Source: Calliopsis andreniformis (lineage: Eukaryota; Arthropoda; Insecta; Hymenoptera; Andrenidae). From it: 64,000 nucleotides of DNA. Positions 38,302-50,744 of the stretch are shown here, piece after piece. Position 1 is the stretch's first letter. Each line of letters begins with the position of its first letter. The notes beneath the pieces were generated by a model. The model was not told where the DNA came from. It searched no databases and worked only from the letters and a program-made list of their open reading frames with translations. A program made the position numbers and the translations under genes. The DNA lies in assembly GCF_051401765.1 (NCBI RefSeq), contig NW_027480438.1:4712001-4776000 (forward strand). Direction: 5' to 3'.

Positions 38302-39661
38302 CTCAACAGAACATCCTGAATTCTCAGTTTTCAATGCTCAATCCTCTATCTTCAATTTTAAAATCTCAATCCACAAACATGAATTCTCATCACTCAACCC
38401 TCAACACACAGTCCTCAATCTTCAATCCTCAATCCTCAATCCTCAATCGTCAATCCTCAATCCTCAATCTTCAATCCTCAGTCCCCAATCCGCAATCTTC
38501 AATCATCAACACTCAATCTTCAATCCTCAATCCTCAATCATAAAATCCTCAACCCTCAATATTCAACACACAACCCTCAACCTTCAATCCTCAATACTCA
38601 ACCATCAATCCTCAATTCTCAATACTCAATAGAATATCCGGAATTCTCTGTTTTCAATACTCAATCCTCAATCTTCAATCTTCAAGTCTCCAACCACAAA
38701 CATCGATTCTCATCACTCAACCCTCAACACTCAGTCCTCAATCTTCAACCCTCAGTCCTCAATACTCAATCCTCAGTCCTCAGTCCTCAATCTTCAATAC
38801 TCAATCCTCAATCCTAAAATCCTCAATCCTCAATATTCAACACACAACCCTCAAGCATCAATCCTCAATACTCAACCATCAATCCTCAATTCTCAATACT
38901 CAATAGAATATCCTGAATTCTCAGTTTTCAATACTCAATCCTCAATCTTCAATCTTAAAGTCTCCATCCACAAACATATATTCTCATGACTCAGCCCTCA
39001 ACACTCAGTCCTCAATCTTCAATCCTCAAACCTCAATCCTCAATCTTCAATCCTCAATCCTCAATCCTCAATCGTCAATCCTAAATCCCCAATCTTCTAT
39101 CATCAATCCTCAATCCTCAATCCTCAATCATCAATCCTCAATCCTCAATCTTCAATCCTCAATACTCAATCTTCAATCTACAATCCTCAATCCTCAATCC
39201 TCAATCGTCAATCCTCAAACCGCAATCCTCAATCTTCAATCCTCAATACTCAATCTTCAATCCTCAATCCTGAATCCTGAAATCCCCAATCCTCTATCTT
39301 CAATCCTCAATCCTCAATCCTCAATCCTCAATCCTCAATCCACAATCCTCAATCCTCATTCCTCTAACCTCAATCCTCAACCCTCAGTCCACATACTTAA
39401 TTCTCAATTCTCAATACTCAATCCTCAATTCTCAATATTCAATCCTCAATAATCAATCTCCAATCCTAGATCCTCAATCCCCAATACTCTATCCTTAATC
39501 CTCAATATTCAATCCTCTATCCCCAGTCCACAATCTTCAATCCCCAAAGCTCAATAATCAATCCTCAATCCTCAGTCCTCAAACCTCAATTCTGAATCCT
39601 CAATCCTGAATCCTCAATCTTTAATCCTCAGACCTCAACCATCAATGCTCAATTCTCAATA
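38302..39661 (+). repeat. Higher-order unit H, copy 1 (1,360-bp short form)
   Basis: The unit is counted from one CTCAACAGAACATCC cassette to the next. Relative to the 1,787-bp form it lacks exactly 427 bp (61 heptamers): after the CATAAAATCC marker at about 38539 it goes straight to the cassette at 38625, while the long form first adds another cassette. Simple exchange between two related flanks would explain this. Confidence 0.87.
38625..38736 (+). repeat. 112-bp cassette, subtype A (CGGAATT form)
   Basis: Has CGGAATT CTCTGTT and ATCGATT. Repeats in H units at 40412, 43505 and 45292, each followed 274 bp later by another cassette (38899, 40686, 43779, 45566). Confidence 0.82.
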
Positions 39662-40975
39662 CTCAACAGAACATCCTGAATTCTCAGTTTTCAATGCTCA
39701 ATCCTCTATCTTCAATTTTAAAATCTCAATCCACAAACATGAATTCTCATCACTCAACCCTCAACACACAGTCCTCAATCTTCAATCCTCAATCCTCAAT
39801 CCTCAATCGTCAATCCTCAATCCTCAATCTTCAATCCTCAGTCCCCAATCCGCAATCTTCAATCATCAACACTCAATCTTCAATCCTCAATCCTCAATCA
39901 TAAAATCCTCGATCCTCAATATTCAGCACACAACCCTCAACCACCAATACTCAATACTCAACCATCAATGCTCAATTCTCAATACTCAATAGAATATACT
40001 GAATTCTCAGTTTTCAATACCCAATCCTCAATCTTCAATATTCATGTCTCCATCCACAAACATCTATTCTCATCACTCAACCCTCAACACTCAGTCCTCA
40101 ATCTTCAATCCTCAATCCTCAATCCTCAATCGTCAATCCTCAATCCCAATCCTCTATCATCAATCCTCAATCCGCAATCCTCAATCCTCAATACTCAATC
40201 CTCAATCTTCAATCCTCAATACTCAATCTTCAATCTTCAATCCTCTATCCTCAATCCTCAATCCTCAATCCGCAATCCTCAATCTTCAATCCTCAATACT
40301 CAATCTTCAATCCTCAATCCTCAATCCTGAAATCCTCAACCCTCAATATTCAACACACAACCCTCAACCTTCAATCCTCAATACTCAACCATCAATCCTC
40401 AATTCTCAATACTCAATAGAATATCCGGAATTCTCTGTTTTCAGTACTCAATCCTCAATCTTCAATCTTCAAGTCTCCAACCACAAACATCGATTCTCAT
40501 CACTCAACCCTCAACACTCAGTCCTCAATCTTCAACCCTCAGTCCTCAATACTCAATCCTCAGTCCTCAGTCCTCAATCTTCAATACTCAATCCTCAATC
40601 CTAAAATCCTCAATCCTCAATATTCAACACACAACCCTCAAGCATCAATCCTCAATACTCAACCATCAATCCTCAATTCTCAATACTCAATAGAATATCC
40701 TGAATTCTCAGTTTTCAATACTCAATCCTCAATCTTCAATCTTAAAGTCTCCATCCACAAACATATATTCTCATCACTCAGCCCTCAACACTCAGTCCTC
40801 AATCTTCAATCCTCAATACTCAATCTTCAATCTACAATCCTCAATCCTCAATCCTCAATCGTCAATCCTCAATCCGCAATCCTCAATCTTCAATCCTCAA
40901 TACTCAATCTTCAATCCTCAATCCTGAATCCTGAAATCCCCAATCCTCTATCTTCAATCCTCAATCCTCAATCCT
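39662..40975 (+). repeat. Higher-order unit H, copy 2 (right end lost)
   Basis: It has the full set of four cassettes (39662, 39985, 40412, 40686) at the same spacings as copies 3 and 4. It departs near 40813 by skipping heptamers, then runs into an eight-unit perfect run (40960-41015) and block Y. Confidence 0.83.
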
Positions 40976-41015
40976 CAATCCTCAATCCTCAATCCTCAAT
41001 CCTCAATCCTCAATC
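40960..41015 (+). repeat. Longest perfect heptamer run (8 units)
   Basis: Eight uninterrupted CTCAATC units, flanked by TTCAATC and CTCAGTC. It lies at the junction between H copy 2 and the following block. Confidence 0.87.
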
Positions 41016-41281
41016 CTCAGTCCTCAATACTCAATCCTCAATCGTCAATCCTCAATCCCCAATCCTGAATCTTCAATCCTCAATCCTCAATCCTTAATCC
41101 TCACTCCTCAATCTTCAATCCTCAATACTCAATCTTCAATCCTCAATCCTCAATCCTCAATACTCAACCATCTATCCTCAATCCTCAATCCTCAATCATC
41201 AATCCTCAACCTTCAATCCTCAATACTCAATCTTCAATCCTCAATCCTCAATCCTCAATCCTCATTCCTCAATACTCAATC

Positions 41282-42480
41282 GTCAGTCTTCAATCCTCAA
41301 CACTCAATCTTCAACCCTCAATCCCCAATCCTCAATCCCCAATCATCATTCTTCAATCCTCAATAGCCAATCCTCAATCTTCCATGCTCAATCCTCAATC
41401 CTCATTCCTGAATCCTCATTCCTCAAACCTCAGTCCTCAAACCTCAGTCCTCATCCTCAATTCTCAATTCTCAATCATCAATCCTCAATCCTCAATCTTC
41501 AATCCTCAATAATCAATCTCCTATCCTAGATCCTCAACCCCAATACACAATCCTTACTCCTCAATCTTCAATCCTCAATCCCCAGTCCTCAATCTTCAAT
41601 CCTCAATGCTCAATACTCAATCCTCAATCCTCAGTCCTCAATCCTCAATCCTCAGTCCTCAACCCTCAATCCTCAATATTCAAACCTCAATCCTCAACCG
41701 CCAGGCCTCGTCCTCAATCCTCAACGCTCAATCCTCAATCCTCAATCTTCAATCATCAACACTCAATCCTCAATCCTCATTCCTCAATCCTCAATATTCA
41801 ACACACAACCCTCAACCATCAATTCTCAATACTCAACCATCAATCCTCAATTCTCAATACTCAATGGAATATACTGAATTCTCATGGTTCAATACTCAAT
41901 CCGCAATATTCAATAATCAAATCTCAATCCTCAAACATCAATTCTCAACACTCAATCCTCAACAATCAGTCTTCTCCCTTGAATCCTCCATCCTCAATCC
42001 TCAATGCTCAAGCGTCAATCCTCAATCCTCAATCCTCAATCCTGAATCCTCAATAATCAGTCCTCAAACCTCAATCCTGAATCCTCAATCCTGAATCCTC
42101 ATTCTTCAGCTCTCAGTCCTCAACAATCAGTTGTCAATGCTCAATCCTCAATAGTATATCATCAATTCACTGTTTTCAATACTCAATGCTCAATCTGCAA
42201 TCTTCAAATCTCTATCCACAAACATCAATTCTCATCACTCAACCCTCAACACTCAGTCCCCAATCCTCAATCTTTAATCCTCAATCCTCAATCCTCAATC
42301 CTCAATCCTCAATCTTCAATCCTCAATACTCAATCTTCAATCCTCAATCCTCAATCCTCAATCCTCATTCCTCAATACTCAATCGTCAGTCTTCAATCCT
42401 CAACACTCAATCTTCAACCCTCAATCCCCAATCCTCAATCCCCAATCATCATTCTTCAATCCTCAATAGCCAATCCTCAA
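41282..42480 (+). repeat. 1.3-kb block Y, copy 2
   Basis: Copy of 36431-37700. It sits between the second and third copies of the 1.36/1.79-kb unit and so interrupts that tandem series. The paired cassettes are at 41860 and 42147, again 287 bp apart. The second opens GTATATC instead of GAATATC. Confidence 0.83.
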
Positions 42481-42754
42481 TCTTCAATCCTCAATCCTCA
42501 ATCCTCAATTCTCAGTCCTCAATCCTCAGTCCTCAGTCCTCAAACATCAATCCCCAGCCCTCAGCCCTCATCCTCAATCCTCAATCCTCAATCCTCAATC
42601 CTCAATCCTCAATCCCCAATCTTCTATCTTCAATCCGCAATACTCAATCTTCAATCCTCAATCCTCAGTCCTCAAACCTCAATTCTGAATCCTCAATCCT
42701 GAATCCTCAATCTTTAATCCTCAGACCTCAACCATCAATGCTCAATTCTCAATA

Positions 42755-44541
42755 CTCAACAGAACATCCTGAATTCTCAGTTTTCAATGCTCAATCCTCT
42801 ATCTTCAATTTTAAAATCTCAATCCACAAACATGAATTCTCATCACTCAACCCTCAACACACAGTCCTGAATCTTCAATCCTCAATCCTCAATCCTCAAT
42901 CGTCAATCCTCAATCCTCAATCTTCAATCCTCAGTCCCCAATCCGCAATCTTCAATCATCAACACTCAATCTTCAATCCTCAATCCTCAATCATAAAATC
43001 CTCGATCCTCAATATTCAGCACACAACCCTCAACCACCAATACTCAATACTCAACCATCAATGCTCAATTCTCAATACTCAATAGAATATACTGAATTCT
43101 CAGTTTTCAATACCCAATCCTCAATCTTCAATATTCAAGTCTCCATCCACAAACATCTATTCTCATCACTCAACCCTCAACACTCAGTCCTCAATCTTCA
43201 ATCCTCAATCCTCAATCCTCAATCGTCAATCCTCAATCCCAATCCTCTATCATCAATCCTCAATCCGCAATCCTCAATCCTCAATACTCAATCCTCAATC
43301 TTCAATCCTCAATACTCAATCTTCAATCTTCAATCCTCTATCCTCAATCCTCAATCCTCAATCCGCAATCCTCAATCTTCAATCCTCAATACTCAATCTT
43401 CAATCCTCAATCCTCAATCCTGAAATCCTCAACCCTCAATATTCAACACACAACCCTCAACCTTCAATCCTCAATACTCAACCATCAATCCTCAATTCTC
43501 AATACTCAATAGAATATCCGGAATTCTCTGTTTTCAATACTCAATCCTCAATCTTCAATCTTCAAGTCTCCAACCACAAACATCGATTCTCATCACTCAA
43601 CCCTCAACACTCAGTCCTCAATCTTCAACCCTCAGTCCTCAATACTCAATCCTCAGTCCTCAGTCCTCAATCTTCAATACTCAATCCTCAATCCTAAAAT
43701 CCTCAATCCTCAATATTCAACACACAACCCTCAAGCATCAATCCTCAATACTCAACCATCAATCCTCAATTCTCAATACTCAATAGAATATCCTGAATTC
43801 TCAGTTTTCAATACTCAATCCTCAATCTTCAATCTTAAAGTCTCCATCCACAAACATATATTCTCATCACTCAGCCCTCAACACTCAGTCCTCAATCTTC
43901 AATCCTCAAACCTCAATCCTCAATCTTCAATCCTCAATCCTCAATCCTCAATCGTCAATCCTAAATCCCCAATCTTCTATCATCAATCCTCAATCCTCAA
44001 TCCTCAATCATCAATCCTCAATCCTCAATCTTCAATCCTCAATACTCAATCTTCAATCTACAATCCTCAATCCTCAATCCTCAATCGTCAATCCTCAATC
44101 CGCAATCCTCAATCTTCAATCCTCAATACTCAATCTTCAATCCTCAATCCTGAATCCTGAAATCCCCAATCCTCTATCTTCAATCCTCAATCCCCAATCC
44201 TCAATCCTCAATCCTCAATCCACAATCCTCAATCCTCATTCCTCTAACCTCAATCCTCAACCCTCAGTCCACATACTTAATTCTCAATTCTCAATACTCA
44301 ATCCTCAATTCTCAATATTCAATCCTCAATAATCAATCTCCAATCCTAGATCCTCAATCCCCAATACTCTATCCTTAATCCTCAATATTCAATCCTCTAT
44401 CCCCAGTCCACAATCTTCAATCCCCAAAGCTCAATAATCAATCCTCAATCCTCAGTCCTCAAACCTCAATTCTGAATCCTCAATCCTGAATCCTCAATCT
44501 TTAATCCTCAGACCTCAACCATCAATGCTCAATTCTCAATA
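42755..44541 (+). repeat. Higher-order unit H, copy 3 (1,787 bp)
   Basis: Full-length unit, directly followed by copy 4 at 1,787 bp. Cassettes lie at 42755, 43078, 43505 and 43779. All spacings (323, 427, 274 bp) match the other copies; the last is one base over a multiple of seven because the CTAAAATC 8-mer lies in that interval. Confidence 0.88.
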
Positions 44542-46328
44542 CTCAACAGAACATCCTGAATTCTCAGTTTTCAATGCTCAATCCTCTATCTTCAATTTTA
44601 AAATCTCAATCCACAAACATGAATTCTCATCACTCAACCCTCAACACACAGTCCTCAATCTTCAATCCTCAATCCTCAATCCTCAATCGTCAATCCTCAA
44701 TCCTCAATCTTCAATCCTCAGTCCCCAATCCGCAATCTTCAATCATCAACACTCAATCTTCAATCCTCAATCCTCAATCATAAAATCCTCGATCCTCAAT
44801 ATTCAGCACACAACCCTCAACCACCAATACTCAATACTCAACCATCAATGCTCAATTCTCAATACTCAATAGAATATACTGAATTCTCAGTTTTCAATAC
44901 CCAATCCTCAATCTTCAATATTCAAGTCTCCATCCACAAACATCTATTCTCATCACTCAACCCTCAACACTCAGTCCTCAATCTTCAATCCTCAATCCTC
45001 AATCCTCAATCGTCAATCCTCAATCCCAATCCTCTATCATCAATCCTCAATCCGCAATCCTCAATCCTCAATACTCAATCCTCAATCTTCAATCCTCAAT
45101 ACTCAATCTTCAATCTTCAATCCTCTATCCTCAATCCTCAATCCTCAATCCGCAATCCTCAATCGTCAATCCTCAATACTCAATCTTCAATCCTCAATCC
45201 TCAATCCTGAAATCCTCAACCCTGAATATTCAACACACAACCCTCAACCTTCAATCCTCAATACTCAACCATCAATCCTCAATTCTCAATACTCAATAGA
45301 ATATCCGGAATTCTCTGTTTTCAGTACTCAATCCTCAATCTTCAATCTTCAAGTCTCCAACCACAAACATCGATTCTCATCACTCAACCCTCAACACTCA
45401 GTCCTCAATCTTCAACCCTCAGTCCTCAATACTCAATCCTCAGTCCTCAGTCCTCAATCTTCAATACTCAATCCTCAATCCTAAAATCCTCAATCCTCAA
45501 TATTCAACACACAACCCTCAAGCATCAATCCTCAATACTCAACCATCAATCCTCAATTCTCAATACTCAATAGAATATCCTGAATTCTCAGTTTTCAATA
45601 CTCAATCCTCAATCTTCAATCTTAAAGTCTCCATCCACAAACATATATTCTCATCACTCAGCCCTCAACACTCAGTCCTCAATCTTCAATCCTCAAACCT
45701 CAATCCTCAATCTTCAATCCCCAATCCTCAATCCTCAATCGTCAATCCTAAATCCCCAATCTTCTATCATCAATCCTCAATCCTCAATCCTCAATCATCA
45801 ATCCTCAATCCTCAATCTTCAATCCTCAATACTCAATCTTCAATCTACAATCCTCAATCCTCAATCCTCAATCGTCAATCCTCAATCCGCAATCCTCAAT
45901 CTTCAATCCTCAATACTCAATCTTCAATCCTCAATCCTGAATCCTGAAATCCCCAATCCTCTATCTTCAATCCTCAATCCTCAATCCTCAATCCTCAATC
46001 CTCAATCCACAATCCTCAATCCTCATTCCTCTAACCTCAATCCTCAACCCTCAGTCCACATACTTAATTCTCAATTCTCAATACTCAATCCTCAATTCTC
46101 AATATTCAATCCTCAATAATCAATCTCCAATCCTAGATCCTCAATCCCCAATACTCTATCCTTAATCCTCAATATTCAATCCTCTATCCCCAGTCCACAA
46201 TCTTCAATCCCCAAAGCTCAATAATCAATCCTCAATCCTCAGTCCTCAAACCTCAATTCTGAATCCTCAATCCTGAATCCTCAATCTTTAATCCTCAGAC
46301 CTCAACCATCAATGCTCAATTCTCAATA
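44542..46328 (+). repeat. Higher-order unit H, copy 4 (1,787 bp)
   Basis: Head to tail with copy 3 at the same length. Cassettes are at 44542, 44865, 45292 and 45566. Small differences from copy 3 include GTCAATC for TTCAATC near 45165 and CTGAATA near 45223. Confidence 0.88.
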
Positions 46329-46950
46329 CTCAACAGAACATCCTGAATTCTCAGTTTTCAATGCTCAATCCCCTATCTTCAATTTTAAAATCTCAATCCA
46401 CAAACATCAATTCTCATCACTCAACCCTCAACCCACAGTCCTCAATCTTCAATCCTCAATCCTCAATCCTCAATAGTCAATCCTCAATCCTCAATCTTCA
46501 ATCCTCAGTCCGCAATCCGCAATCTTCAGTCATCAATACTCAATCTTCAATCCTCAATCCTCAATCATAAAATCCTCGATCCTCAATATTCAGCAGACAA
46601 CCCTCAACCACCAATACTCAATACTCAACCATCAATGCTCAATTCTCAATACTCAATAGAATATACTGAATTCTCAGTTTTCAATACCCAATCCTCAATC
46701 TTCAATATTCAAGTCTCCTTCCACAAACACCTATTCTCATCACTCAACCCTCAACACTCAGTCCTCAATCTTCAATCCTCAATCCTCAATCCTCAATCCT
46801 CAATCCGCAATCCTCAATCTTCAATCCTCATTACTCAATCTTCAATCCTCAATCCTCAATCCTGAAACCCTCAACCCTCAATATTCAACACACAACCCTC
46901 AACCTTCAATCCTCAATACTCAACCGTCAATCCTCAATTCTCAATACTTA
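46329..46950 (+). repeat. Higher-order unit H, copy 5 (partial)
   Basis: It starts with the same cassette (46329; second cassette 46652) and then loses part of the following run of heptamers, with CTGAAAC in place of the CTGAAATC 8-mer near 46861. It joins the 3.8-kb unit at about 46950. Confidence 0.8.
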
Positions 46951-49900
46951 ATAGAATATCCTGAATTCTCAGTTTTCAACACTCAATCCTCAAACTTCAA
47001 TCTTCAAGTCTCCATCCACAAACATGAATTCTCATCACTCAACCCTGAACACTCAGCCCACAATCTTCAATCCTCAATCCTCAATACTCAATCCTCAGTC
47101 CTCAGTCCTTAATCTTCAATACTCAATCCTCAATCCTAAAATCCTCAACCCTCAATGTTCAACACACAATCCTCAACCATCAATCCTTAATACTCAACCA
47201 TCAATGCTCAATTCTCAATACTCAATAGAATATGCTGAATTCTCAGTTTTCAATACTCATTCCTCAATCTTCAATCTTCAAGCCTCCATCCACAAACATG
47301 TATTCCCATCACTCAACCCTCAACCCTCAGTCCTCATCCTCCATCTTCAATCCTCAATCCTCAATCCTCAATCTTCAATCCTCAATCCTCGACCCTCAAT
47401 CCTCTGCCTTCAAACCTCAATTCCGAATCCTCAATCCTGAATTCTCAATCTCCATCCCTCAGTCCGCAACAATCTATTGTCAATCCTCAATCCTCAACAG
47501 AATATACTCTATTCACAGCTTTCAACACTCAATCCCCAATCTTCCATTTTCAAATCTCAATCCACAAGCATCAATGCTCATCACTCAACCCTCAACACTC
47601 AGTCCTCAATCTTCAATCCTGGATACTCAATCTTCAATCCTCAATCCTCAATCCTCAATCGTCAATCTTCAATACTCAATACTCAATCTTCAATCCTCAG
47701 TCCTTAATACTCAATCCTCAATCCTCATTCTTCAATCCTCAATACCCAATCCTAAATATTCAATCCTCAATCCTCAATTCGCAATCCTCATTCCTCAATC
47801 CTCAGACCTCAAGCATCAATACTCAACCCTCAGTCCTCGTCCTCAATCCACAACCCTCAATCCTCAATCCTCGATTTTCATTCATCAATATTCAACATTC
47901 AATCCTCAATCCTCAATACTCAATACTCAATCCTCAATCCTCAACGTTCAATCCTCAATACCCAATCCTCAATCTCCAATCCTCAATCCTCAGTCCTCAA
48001 TCCTCAATCCTCAGTCCTCAATCCTATGTCCTCAAACCTCAATCCTGAATTCTCAATCCTGAATCCTCAATCTTCAGCCCTCAGTCCTCAACAATCAGTT
48101 GTCAATCCTCAACCCTCAATAGAATATCATCAATTCACAGTTTTCAATACTCAATACTCAATCTACAATCTTCAAATCTCTATCCACAAACATCAATTCT
48201 TATCACTCAACCCTCTACACTCAGTCCTCAATGTTCAATCCTCAATCCTCAATTCTCAATCTTCAATCCTCAATACTGAATCTTCAATCCTCAATCCTCA
48301 ATCCTCAATCCTCAATCCTCAATCCTCATTCCTCAAACCTCAATCCTCAGCCCTCAGTCCTCATCCTTAATTCTCAATTCTCAATCCTCAATCCTCAATT
48401 CTCAACCTTCAATCCTCAATAATCAATCTCCAACCCTAGATCCTCATTCCCCAATCCTCAGTCCTTAATCCTCAATCTTCAATCCTCAATCCCCAGTCCA
48501 CAATCCTCAATCCTCAATCCTCAATCCTCAATCCTCAATCCTCAATATGCAACACACAACCCTCAACCATCAATTCTCAATACTCAACCATCAATCCTCA
48601 ATTCTCAATACTCAATAGAATATCCTGAATTCTCATGGTTCAATACTCAATCCACAATATTCAATAATCAAATCTCAATCCTCAAATATCAATTCTCAAC
48701 ACTCAATCCTCAGCACTCAGTCCTCTCTCTTCAATCCTCCATCCTCAATCCTCAATCCTCAAGAATCAACCCTCAATCCTCAATCCTCAATCATCAAGAG
48801 TCAGCCCACATTCCTCAATCCTCAAACCTCAATTCTCAGTCCTCAAACCTCAATCCCGAATCCTCAGCTCTGAATCCTCAATCATCAGCCCTCAGTCCTC
48901 AACAATCAATTGTCAATCCTCAACCCTCAATAGAATATCCTCAATTCACAGTTTTCAATACTCAATCACCATTCTTCAATCTTCAAATCTCAATTCACAA
49001 ACATCAATTCTCATCACTCAACCCTCAACACTCATTCCTCAATCTTCAATCCTCAATCCTCAATCCTCAATCTTCAATCCTCAACACACAATCTTCAATC
49101 CTCAATCCTCAATCCTCAGTCCTCAATACTCAATCCTCAATCGTCAATCCTCAATCCCCAATCCTGAATCTTCAATCCTCAATCCTCAATCCTTAATCCT
49201 CACTCCTCAATCTTCAATCCTCAATACTCAATCTTCAATCCTCAATCCTCAATCCTCAATACTCAACCCTCCATCCTCAATCCTCAATCCTCAATCCTCA
49301 ATCCTCAATCTTCAATCCTCAATACTCAATCTTCAATCCTCAATCCTCAATCCTCAATCCTCATTCCTCAATACTCAATCGTCAGTCTTCAATCCTCAAC
49401 ACTCAATCTTCAACCCTCAATCCCCAATCCTCAATCCCCAATCATCATTCTTCAATCCTCAATAGCCAATCCTCAATCTTCCATGCTCAATCCTCAATCC
49501 TCAATTCTCAATCCTCAATCCTCAGTCCTCAGTCCTCAAACAGCAATCCTCAACCCTCAGCCTTCATCCTCAATCCTCAATCTTCAATCCTCAATCCTCA
49601 ATCCTCAATCTTCTATCTTCAATCCCCAAACCTCAATCATCAATCCTCAATTCTCAATCCTCAATCCTGAAACCTCAATCCTCAATGCTCAATCCTCAAT
49701 CCTCAATCTTCAATCCTCAATACTCAGTCTTCAATACTCAATCCTCAATCCTCAATACTCAACCCTCTATCCTCAATCCTCAATCCTCAATCCTCAATCC
49801 TCAAACTTCAATCCTCAATACTCAATCTTCAATCCTCAATCCTCAATCCTCAATCCTCATTCCTCAATACTCAATCGTCAGTCTTCAATCCTCAACACTC

Positions 49901-50744
49901 AATCTTCAACCCTCAATCCCCAATCCACAATCCCCAATCATCATTCTTCAATCCTCAACAGCCAATCCTCAATCTTCCATGCTCAATCCTCAATCCTCAT
50001 TCCTGAATCCTCATTCCTCAAACCTCAGTCCTCAAACCTCAGTCCTCATCCTCAATTCTCAATTCTCAATCATCAATCCTCAATCCTCAATCTTCAATCC
50101 TCAATAATCAATCTCCTATCCTAGATCCTCAACGCCAATACACAATCCTTACTCCTCAATCTTCAATCCTCAATCCCCAGTCCTCAATCTTCAATCCTCA
50201 ATGCTCAATACTCAATCCTCAATCCTCAGTCCTCAATCCTCAATCCTCAGTCCTCAACCCTCAATCCTCAATATTCAAACCTCAATCCTCAACCGCCAGT
50301 CCTCGTCCTCAATCCTCAACGCTCAATCCTCAATCCTCAATCTTCAATCATCAACACTCAATCCTCAATCCTCATTCCTCAATCCTCAATATTCAACACA
50401 CAACCCTCAACCATCAATTCTCAATACTCAACCATCAATCCTCAATTCTCAATACTCAATGGAATATACTGAATTCTCATGGTTCAATACTCAATCCGCA
50501 ATATTCAATAATCAAATCTCAATCCTCAAACATCAATTCTCAACACTCAATACTCAACAATCAGTCTTCTCCCTTGAATCCTCCATCCTCAATCCTCAAT
50601 GCTCAAGCGTCAATCCTCAATCCTCAATCCTCAATCCTGAATCCTCAATAATCAGTCCTCAAACCTCAATCCTGAATCCTCAATCCTGAATCCTCAATCT
50701 TCAGCCCTCAGTCCTCAACAATCAATTGTCAATCCTCAATCCTC
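46950..50744 (+). repeat. 3.8-kb tandem duplication unit, copy 1
   Basis: The unit is 3,795 bp. Its left edge is the CTGAATTCTCAG stretch of a cassette at 46961, which recurs at 50756. It contains block Z copy 2 and, at 50455, a subtype C cassette whose region also matches 37.0 kb and 41.9 kb. Confidence 0.85.
47356..49757 (+). repeat. Block Z, copy 2
   Basis: This is the longer version of the block, with the extra 14 heptamers at about 49213-49310. It forms part of the first 3.8-kb tandem unit and is followed at 3,795 bp by copy 3. Confidence 0.87.

Noticed and set aside
42186..43085. 299-codon open frame resembling a Q/N-rich prion-like or surface repeat protein
   Set aside because: The composition comes from the DNA repeat. 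The frame starts at a chance ATG (CTCAATG variant) and stops at a chance TAG in a cassette.
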